A stretch of 10,209 nt of DNA from a bacterium (GTDB taxonomy: Bacteria > Electryoneota > RPQS01), in the NCBI GenBank assembly GCA_028711875.1, contig JAQTRJ010000050.1, positions 1-10,209 of the forward strand. Reading direction: 5' to 3'. Shown piece after piece: positions 4,363-10,209 of this stretch; positions within the stretch are counted from its first letter, which is position 1, and each line of letters begins with the position of its first letter. The position numbers and the translations under genes are program-made. The notes beneath the pieces were generated by a model. That model saw only the letters and a program-made list of their open reading frames with translations, made no database searches and was not told the origin of the DNA.

Positions 4363-7146
4363 ATGACCGGACGCCTGCTTCCGGTTGTGTGGCTCGTGGC
4401 GGCGGGGATCGCGCTCTGGACGTGTTCCGCACCGGCGCAATCCGTGACCGGAGACCTGGCTGCTCCGGAGTCGCATCGCGCACTCGATTCGATTCCGGCG
4501 GACACGCTGATTAACGATTCGCTGCCGCCTCCGCGCGACGAGGGCGTGGATACGCTGGTGAACTACTCCGCCGACGTGATTGATTTCGACGTGCTGCGTC
4601 GCGTCACCGTGCTGAGCGGCAACGCGACGATCACGTATAAGGATATGACGCTCGAAGCGGGGCAGATCGAGGTGGACTGGGATCGTCAACTCCTGACCGC
4701 CGCCGCATTGTCCGATACCGGCTTTCTCGACACCGGCCGCACGATGATTGACACGATTATCCAGCGCGGCCGTCCTCATTTTACGCAGGCCGGGGACGAT
4801 TTTTTCGGCGAGGAAATCGCCTACAACATGAAAACCCGTTACGGCCGGGTGCGCGGCGGCGTCACCACCTACGAGGACGGATTCTACTACGGCGAGCAGT
4901 TCAAGCGGCTCTCGCCCGACGTGATCTCGGTTCAAGACGGTTCGTTCACCACCTGCGATGACGACACGCCCCACTATCATTTCGAAGCCAAACGGCTCAA
5001 GGTCATGGTCGGAAGGCGGGTGGTGGCTCGTCCGGTGATTCTCTATATGGAAGACGTGCCCTGTCTGGCCGCGCCCTACGGGATTTTTCCCCAACAGCAC
5101 GGCCGGACCTCGGGAATTCTCATCCCAACCTTCGGCGAGTCCGCCTCGCAAGGGCGGTTCCTGCGCGATCTCGGCTACTACTGGGCGATTTCCGATTACA
5201 TGGATACGCAGGCCAGCATCGATTACTACGAGCGGTTCGGCATTCTCGGCCGCGGCGGCTGGCGCTACACGAAACGCTACGTCCTCGACGGCGACGCCCG
5301 CTTCGATTTCAACACTCAGCGGCAGGGCAGTCAGCACCGCCGCGACTACTCGATCGCCGCACACCACAATCACGTCCTCGATCGGAACACGCGGCTGGCC
5401 CTCAGCGGAGCGTACGCGTCGAGCCGCACCTACGTGCAGAACGTCGGCTCGGTGCAGGATCAGCTCAATCAGCAGCTTCAATCCAACGTGACCCTTGGGA
5501 AATCGTGGGATAATTCGCCGTGGACGATGAACGTCAACGTGAATTACACCCAGTATCTCAATCTCGACACGTGGAACACGACGCTGCCCGCCATCAGCCT
5601 CTCGCACCGCTCCGGTCAGCTGTTCCCGCCGCCGAAAGCCCCGCATAACATCCGCGGCGCCGCCGCCCCGCGCGAAACGAATCCGCCGTGGTACCGCGCC
5701 TTCTCCTGGACGTACTCGGTTGCCGCCCGCAACGAGCTGGCGATGCCCAAGCAGCTTCGCGAGGAAGGATTGATGCTTGGGCTGATCGGCCTCGACGGCC
5801 GGCCGCGCGCCAACCTCTCGCTGCGCGGCGACGACAGCACGACCGTCTATCAAAAGGACGGACTCGTGCACCGCGGCGGCCTTAGCGCCAACGCGAAACT
5901 CTTCAAGTATTTCAATTTTAATCCGCGGATCAACGCCGTATCGTTGTGGACGCGCCGCGCCGTCCGCTATCTGGCCGACGGCAAGCAGCTCGACCGCGCC
6001 GACGAATACGGGGCGTTCCATCGCACCACGTTCGACGTGGGCGGTTCGATGACCACCAAGCTCTACGGCTTGGCGCAGAATCCGCTGGGAATGGGCGCGA
6101 GCTTCCGCCACGTCATGACGCCCAGCGTCGGCTTTACCTATCGCCCCGATTTCTCCGACGAAGCGTGGGGCTATTTCGAGACCGCCACGCTCCCCGACGG
6201 CCGTTCCCATACCTACGACCGCTTCCCGTCTTCCGAGAACATCTCCGGCGCGGGCGGCACTTCGCAGGGACTCTCGGAGCGGTTCAGCTTTGATGTCGGT
6301 CATCTCTTCCAGATGAAAACCGGCGATCCCGAGCTGGAGACCGAGAAAAAATTCGACCTCTTGTCATGGAACATGGGAACGGGCGCGGACGTCAAACGCG
6401 ATTCGCTGCGCTGGGACAATCTCGGCATGAGCTTCCGCACCTCGGTGCCGGGAACGATTATCGGCCCGATGCAAAACGTTTCGCTGGACGTGACTACGAG
6501 CCATTCCTTCTATGAGGGCGCAGGCAGCCGCCGCGTCCGCCGCTTCTTCTGGGAACGCGACGATGCGAAGTGGTATGCGCCGCTCGATCTCCTGAGCGCG
6601 TCCATGGACGTCGGCTTCACGCTGCAGGCCCCTTCGCTGGGGGAATGGGTCGGAGTGTCCGATCGCGGCGCGCCGTCCGCGCTCGACGACACGCTGGCGG
6701 TCGTGCCGGAGGAATCCGCGACCGAACCGTTTAACCCCGCCGACCTGCGCGGACAGCGCAGTCGTCCCGCCGAGGAGATGCGTCTCCCGGCGACCGGCGC
6801 GCCGTCGCAGCTCTATCAAATGCCGCTGTCCATCGCCGTGAATCTGCGGCAGAATCGCGACTACGTCGGCCACTCCACCACCTCGAGCATGAGCGCGCGC
6901 GCCACGTTTTCGCTGACCCCGAAATGGGACATCAATTTCGACTACACCTTCGATCTCGACCGCAAGGAAGTCCGCAACACCAACGTGTTCGTCACCCGCG
7001 ATCTGCACTGCTGGGAAGCGACGTTCTCGTGGAGTCCACTCGGCTATCGCCCCGGCTATTTCCTGCGCATCGGTCTCAAGTCGCCGCAGCTGCGCGACGT
7101 GAAGATCGAGCGCCATCGCGGCGCGGGGCTGGGCGGCTATTTCTAA
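4363..7146 (+). CDS. lptD: LptD-like outer-membrane LPS-assembly protein (OstA/Imp family)
   Basis: A 927-residue protein from the ATG at 4363; the frame also allows a start at 4321 with 14 more residues. It begins with a signal peptide (hydrophobic LLPVVWLVAAGIAL, likely cut after APA at about residue 25). An OstA/LptA-like beta-jellyroll follows at about residues 65-215 (YSADVIDFDVLRRVTVLSGN onward). The phrases LYMEDVPCLAAPYGIFP and SGILIPTFG (about 227-258) are the classic LptD junction into the C-terminal barrel. The rest is beta-rich with alternating aromatic residues and ends in Phe, as in outer-membrane barrels. Mature cysteines are few: C198, C234 and C883, the last in an FCB-typical DLHCWE motif. 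The family inserts lipopolysaccharide into the outer leaflet with LptE; no lptE is seen here. A proline-rich stretch (about 775-815) probably forms a surface loop. The DHH gene follows after 12 bases, so co-transcription is likely. Confidence 0.87.
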   Translation: MTGRLLPVVWLVAAGIALWTCSAPAQSVTGDLAAPESHRALDSIPADTLINDSLPPPRDEGVDTLVNYSADVIDFDVLRRVTVLSGNATITYKDMTLEAGQIEVDWDRQLLTAAALSDTGFLDTGRTMIDTIIQRGRPHFTQAGDDFFGEEIAYNMKTRYGRVRGGVTTYEDGFYYGEQFKRLSPDVISVQDGSFTTCDDDTPHYHFEAKRLKVMVGRRVVARPVILYMEDVPCLAAPYGIFPQQHGRTSGILIPTFGESASQGRFLRDLGYYWAISDYMDTQASIDYYERFGILGRGGWRYTKRYVLDGDARFDFNTQRQGSQHRRDYSIAAHHNHVLDRNTRLALSGAYASSRTYVQNVGSVQDQLNQQLQSNVTLGKSWDNSPWTMNVNVNYTQYLNLDTWNTTLPAISLSHRSGQLFPPPKAPHNIRGAAAPRETNPPWYRAFSWTYSVAARNELAMPKQLREEGLMLGLIGLDGRPRANLSLRGDDSTTVYQKDGLVHRGGLSANAKLFKYFNFNPRINAVSLWTRRAVRYLADGKQLDRADEYGAFHRTTFDVGGSMTTKLYGLAQNPLGMGASFRHVMTPSVGFTYRPDFSDEAWGYFETATLPDGRSHTYDRFPSSENISGAGGTSQGLSERFSFDVGHLFQMKTGDPELETEKKFDLLSWNMGTGADVKRDSLRWDNLGMSFRTSVPGTIIGPMQNVSLDVTTSHSFYEGAGSRRVRRFFWERDDAKWYAPLDLLSASMDVGFTLQAPSLGEWVGVSDRGAPSALDDTLAVVPEESATEPFNPADLRGQRSRPAEEMRLPATGAPSQLYQMPLSIAVNLRQNRDYVGHSTTSSMSARATFSLTPKWDINFDYTFDLDRKEVRNTNVFVTRDLHCWEATFSWSPLGYRPGYFLRIGLKSPQLRDVKIERHRGAGLGGYF

Positions 7147-7158
7147 AAACGCATCCCC

Positions 7159-8139
7159 ATGTCCGACTACACCGGCATCGTCACTCATAACGACTTCGAC
7201 GGTCTCGGCAGCGCGGCGCTGCTGTCGTGGGCCTATGGCATCGAAGACGTCCGCTTCGCCGGGCCAATCACCATTGCGAACTCGGAGATCCCCATCACGG
7301 GCGAGCATATCGTCAGCGATCTGCCCTATCCGCTCGAATGCGGCCTGTGGTTCGATCATCATGCGGGCAATCGCGAAGAGCTGAAACTGCGCGGAGTCGA
7401 TCCGGCGGCGATTCCGGGGCGCTTCGCCGAGGCTCCTTCGTGCGTGCGCGTGGTCTACGATTTTCTCCGCGAAACCGACGAACTGCCTGACGACTTCGCC
7501 GACCTCGCCCGCGCCGCCGATCTCGTGGACAGCTTCGCCTATCCCGATCTCGCCGCGTGGCGCGCCGACACTCCCGAAAATCGCGTGGATCGCGCGATCA
7601 AAGCCAGCTCGGAGAATCGCCGTGCCCACGACGCGTTCCTGCGCGAACTGACGTTCCTGCTCCGCGATGTCTCGCTGACTGAAGCCGCCGCCGATCCGCT
7701 CGTCGTCGAACGCGCCGCGCGCTACGCCCGCGAGGAAGAGGTCATGCTCGACCACATCCGGAAGTATCGCCGCAGTCTCGATGAAGATGCCGCGGGCGAA
7801 TTATACGTCGTGGACGTCACCGCGTTTTCCAATCCCGTGCGGCTCGACAAGAAACTGATCGGCCTGCTCGATCCGCAGGCGCAGGGGTACGTCGAGCTGA
7901 AGCCGGTCTTTCGCGGCGGACGGAAAACGCATGACCTGTCCGTCTCGCTCTCGCTCGCCCTTTCGATGCAGAGCGCCGAGCATACGAAAGACATGGGCGA
8001 GATCGTGCGCGAGCTGAATCTCGGCGATGGCCACAAGGGCGCGGCGGCGGGCGTGCGGCGCGGCGATTCCGCGCGCGAATTTCAAAAGGCGAGGGACGAA
8101 TTGCCGCGGCGGATTTGGGAGATCTGGAAAAAGCAATAG
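7159..8139 (+). CDS. DHH/DHHA1-family phosphoesterase
   Basis: A 326-residue cytoplasmic protein with all the DHH-superfamily metal-binding motifs: HNDFDG (H10, D12, D14), SDLPYP (D54), FDHH (D66, H67, H68) and AADLVDS (D121, D124). Near the C-terminus GDGHKGAAAG (289-298) corresponds to the GGGHxxAAG substrate-binding motif of the DHHA1 domain. The family cleaves phosphoester or phosphoanhydride bonds with Mn or Mg (RecJ, NrnA nano-RNase/pAp phosphatase, exopolyphosphatase, cyclic-dinucleotide phosphodiesterases). The bare two-domain layout and length are closest to the NrnA-like group, but the substrate cannot be assigned from sequence. The ATG lies 12 bases after the LptD stop with no obvious Shine-Dalgarno, so translation may depend on the upstream gene. 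No membrane segment or sensory domain is present, which argues against a GdpP-type membrane enzyme. Confidence 0.85.
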   Translation: MSDYTGIVTHNDFDGLGSAALLSWAYGIEDVRFAGPITIANSEIPITGEHIVSDLPYPLECGLWFDHHAGNREELKLRGVDPAAIPGRFAEAPSCVRVVYDFLRETDELPDDFADLARAADLVDSFAYPDLAAWRADTPENRVDRAIKASSENRRAHDAFLRELTFLLRDVSLTEAAADPLVVERAARYAREEEVMLDHIRKYRRSLDEDAAGELYVVDVTAFSNPVRLDKKLIGLLDPQAQGYVELKPVFRGGRKTHDLSVSLSLALSMQSAEHTKDMGEIVRELNLGDGHKGAAAGVRRGDSAREFQKARDELPRRIWEIWKKQ

Positions 8140-8165
8140 AGAAGCGGTCAGGCTGCTGCAGAAGA

Positions 8166-8191
8166 AAGCGGCGACCATTCGGTCGCCGCTT
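8166..8191. terminator. bidirectional hairpin terminator between convergent genes
   Basis: A perfect 11-bp stem (AAGCGGCGACC at 8166-8176, GGTCGCCGCTT at 8181-8191) closes an ATTC loop. It sits in the 81 bases between the DHH stop and the stop of the convergent - strand gene. Neither side has a good T-tract (CGTCATTT on +), so it may act as a barrier or mRNA-end stabiliser as much as a true intrinsic terminator. Confidence 0.65.
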
Positions 8192-8220
8192 CGTCATTTC
8201 AGGCGTGTGAAACGTCGCCG

Positions 8221-10209
8221 CTACTTGAGCAGCATGAGCTTGCGCACCATGACGTTCGAGCGGCTCTGCAAACGCGCAAAGTAGAGTCCCGAGGGCAGAT
8301 CGCGCGCGTCGAAGGATACTTCATAACGTCCCGCCGCGTAGTGTCCGCTGGCCAGCGTCGCGACCTCGCGGCCGAGCACGTCGAACACCTGCAAGAGCGC
8401 GTCGCCGCTCTCGGGCAGATCGAAGCGAAGCTGCGTGGCCGGATTGAACGGATTGGGAAACGCCTCATGCAGCGCAAATCTCTCGGGCAAGCCCGCACGG
8501 GGCAGGTCGTCGGCCGCGGAGAAGAAATCGGGCGGCGCGGTGGTGATGCGAATCGCCCGTCCCGGCCGCAGCGTGTCCACGGTGGCCGGATAGAAACTTG
8601 CGTAGGTCAGGTTCAGCCCGCGCTCGTGATAGGAATCTTCCAGGCCCACGGTGGCATAGCAGCCCTCGCCTGTTCGGTCGTAGTTTACGATTTGATTGTA
8701 CTGGAACACAATCGAACCGTCGCCCGCGTCGCCATATTCGAGAATCGCCTCGAACTTGCAGAGCTTGTCATTGTCGCTGCCTTCGGCCATTCCTTCGCTC
8801 AGCAGCGAGTGCCACTGAATCACGAACCGATCCGGCGCTCCGTCGAAGAACTGCGTCCACACGTAGTGCAGCGAATCGTCGTTGGGTTCGGTGATGTCAA
8901 TCAGCAGATCGTCCCAGAACGGCGCGACCAGCGACGGCGCGCCCATCGGCGACGGCAGTTCCCAGTTGCGGAACTCGGGCAGCGTCGTGTTCTCGAAGCT
9001 GAACCAGCCGTTCGAACAGATCCACACGCTGTCGAAGCTCTGGCCATAATAGGTGAACGGCTGCGGCAGCGCCATCTCGAAATGCGTGTCGTCATGCACT
9101 TCATGAGCCGCTCCGGAACCGCCGGAGGCCGGATCAAGCTCGACCCAACTGTAGGTCGGCGTGGCCGCGTAGCCCGCGTCAATATCTTCGTAGGCGTAAT
9201 AGCCGTAGCCGTCGGGGCCGGTTGGTGTCGTGATGGATACCACGCCGGTCGGCAGAATATACTGCTTGTGGGCGATCACCAGGCCGGCGTGATAGAATTC
9301 AAAGCGCAGCACGATTTGTCGTCCCGGCGCTGCGCCCTCTGCAAGATGCGCCTGAAACCGTGTGCTGGTGGCCTCTCCGCCAATGGGCACCGCGTCCCAC
9401 TGCACGCTCCCGTCCACGGCAATCGCATCGTCAAACGATGACGGCACCGCGCTGAGATCCCCGGCCGCTTGTCCGCCCACGTTGCGCACCGTGACTTCGA
9501 TATCGGCCTCTTCGTCCGCCTCGAGAATCCCGTTGTTGCCGTCATAGATCGTCAGCGAAACAACCACGGGATCGGGAGCCGCCACCGGAACTTGCATCTC
9601 GCGATTGACCGGATCCCAGGCGTCGCTGATCTGCACGTTCAGCCGCGGCCGCTCGCCGTCGAACAGCTCCCCGCCAAGCGTGATCGTGAATGCCGTGGAC
9701 GTTCCCGTCGCGCCGGGAGCGATCGGATTCACAGTGCCGTTGCCCGTGACCACCGTCACGCGTTCGTCCAGCGACGTCACGGTGAGGGACGGCGTGGTCG
9801 TCTGCGTGCCGAGATTGCGCACATCCAGCGTGAAGCTCGCGGTTTCGCCCGGATTAGGCAGATTGTCCGTGCCTGCCGACCAATTCACGGCCGCGATCTC
9901 CGGATCGAAATCCGTGTTCACGATGGGAATGTCCGCCAGTTTCATGAAGTAGCGCGACTTCCAGACCGTGAGCTGCGCGGTTCCGGTTGCGGTGAAGTTG
10001 ACCGGCACCCACGCGTCGCCGGTTGCGTTGGTGCGCACCGCCGAGGCGTTCGTCGTGCCCAGCCGCTTGATGGTCACCACTGCGTTGTCCACCGGCATTC
10101 CATCAGACTGCACGTTGACGTGTATCAGCGTGGTCCCCTGTGTCAACGATTCCGGATAAGACACCGTGAGCGCGCCGGGCGGGCAAAGATAGGTTTGCAA
10201 TTCGGGATC
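8221..10209 (-). CDS. C-terminal 662 residues of a secreted multi-domain protein with T9SS-type sorting tail (C25 peptidase-like architecture)
   Basis: The frame is open to the window edge, so the start and N-terminal domains are missing; the TTG at 10200 is internal. In order, the visible part has an Ig-like module (LTVSYPESLTQGTTLIHVNV, about residues 12-80), two CARDB-like repeats (NLPNPGETASFTLDVRNLG at about 115, and GNNGILEADEEADIEVTVRN at about 220), and a beta-sandwich module (about 330-550) with CSNGWFSFEN and APFWDDLLID. The last 86 residues form a Por/T9SS-type tail: FPNPFNPATQLRFDLP, VFDVLGREVATL, LPSGLYFARL and a terminal KLMLLK. This arrangement resembles the region after the catalytic domain in gingipain-like C25 peptidases of FCB bacteria, but no catalytic His or Cys is visible, so the enzyme class is inference. 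It would be exported through the outer membrane by a T9SS-like route and have its tail removed. It is convergent with the DHH gene across a hairpin. Confidence 0.82.
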   Translation of the reverse strand, partial: DPELQTYLCPPGALTVSYPESLTQGTTLIHVNVQSDGMPVDNAVVTIKRLGTTNASAVRTNATGDAWVPVNFTATGTAQLTVWKSRYFMKLADIPIVNTDFDPEIAAVNWSAGTDNLPNPGETASFTLDVRNLGTQTTTPSLTVTSLDERVTVVTGNGTVNPIAPGATGTSTAFTITLGGELFDGERPRLNVQISDAWDPVNREMQVPVAAPDPVVVSLTIYDGNNGILEADEEADIEVTVRNVGGQAAGDLSAVPSSFDDAIAVDGSVQWDAVPIGGEATSTRFQAHLAEGAAPGRQIVLRFEFYHAGLVIAHKQYILPTGVVSITTPTGPDGYGYYAYEDIDAGYAATPTYSWVELDPASGGSGAAHEVHDDTHFEMALPQPFTYYGQSFDSVWICSNGWFSFENTTLPEFRNWELPSPMGAPSLVAPFWDDLLIDITEPNDDSLHYVWTQFFDGAPDRFVIQWHSLLSEGMAEGSDNDKLCKFEAILEYGDAGDGSIVFQYNQIVNYDRTGEGCYATVGLEDSYHERGLNLTYASFYPATVDTLRPGRAIRITTAPPDFFSAADDLPRAGLPERFALHEAFPNPFNPATQLRFDLPESGDALLQVFDVLGREVATLASGHYAAGRYEVSFDARDLPSGLYFARLQSRSNVMVRKLMLLK

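Noticed and set aside
2934..4505. 523-codon open frame on the - strand
   Set aside because: It is antisense to the GH57 gene, whose five conserved regions are all present on the + strand.
4219..6303. 694-codon open frame on the - strand
   Set aside because: It lies antisense to the LptD gene, which has a signal peptide and clear family motifs; no motif is seen in the antisense product.
6364..7755. 463-codon open frame on the - strand
   Set aside because: It spans the antisense of both LptD and DHH; both sense genes have strong family motifs.
8341..9441. 366-codon open frame on the + strand
   Set aside because: It is antisense to the secreted protein with the sorting tail; it shows no recognisable domain.
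10198..10200. TTG at 10200 as the start of the secreted protein
   Set aside because: The frame stays open to the window edge, no signal peptide follows, and the residues match the interior of a longer protein.

Overview
The window looks like part of a GC-rich chromosome of a Gram-negative bacterium of the FCB superphylum, probably an uncultivated lineage (Zixibacteria, KSB1 or Calditrichaeota-like; inference only). Three things point there: an LptD-type outer-membrane protein with the FCB-style C-terminal DLHCWE motif, a secreted multi-domain protein ending in a Por/T9SS-type sorting tail (FPNPFNP...LPSGLYF...KLMLLK), and the general gene content. There are six protein-coding genes, two of them cut by the window edges. 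I see no tRNA, rRNA, CRISPR array or transposase gene.

Positions 1-4238 form a carbohydrate block on the + strand: the C-terminal end of a probable glycoside hydrolase (debranching or glucosidase-like), a ROK-family sugar kinase, and a complete GH57 4-alpha-glucanotransferase. Together they suit maltodextrin/glycogen handling: glucan remodelling, release of glucose and its phosphorylation. The ROK protein lacks the usual ROK zinc-site residues.

Between the kinase and the GH57 gene lies a 587-base non-coding stretch (1543-2129) packed with structured repeats. It holds an exact 30-bp direct repeat at both ends (each with a 9-bp hairpin), a nested inverted repeat, and a 284-bp composite element. 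That element has 27/30 inverted ends enclosing two 123-bp tandem units that differ at only three positions. Several hairpins share a TTTCCGTAGC lead-in on one strand or the other. This is the least explained part of the window and the best candidate for something undescribed, most likely a REP/MITE-like family of modular hairpins.

Positions 4239-8139 carry the LptD-like outer-membrane LPS-assembly protein, followed 12 bases later by a DHH/DHHA1 phosphoesterase, probably co-transcribed. A strong 11-bp hairpin at 8166-8191 then separates this rightward set from a convergent gene on the - strand (8221 to the window end). That gene encodes the C-terminal 662 residues of a large secreted protein: Ig-like and CARDB-like modules, a beta-sandwich module and a T9SS-type tail. 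The layout resembles the region downstream of the catalytic domain in gingipain-like C25 peptidases, but the catalytic part is outside the window. Apart from the repeat region the content is ordinary for this kind of genome.
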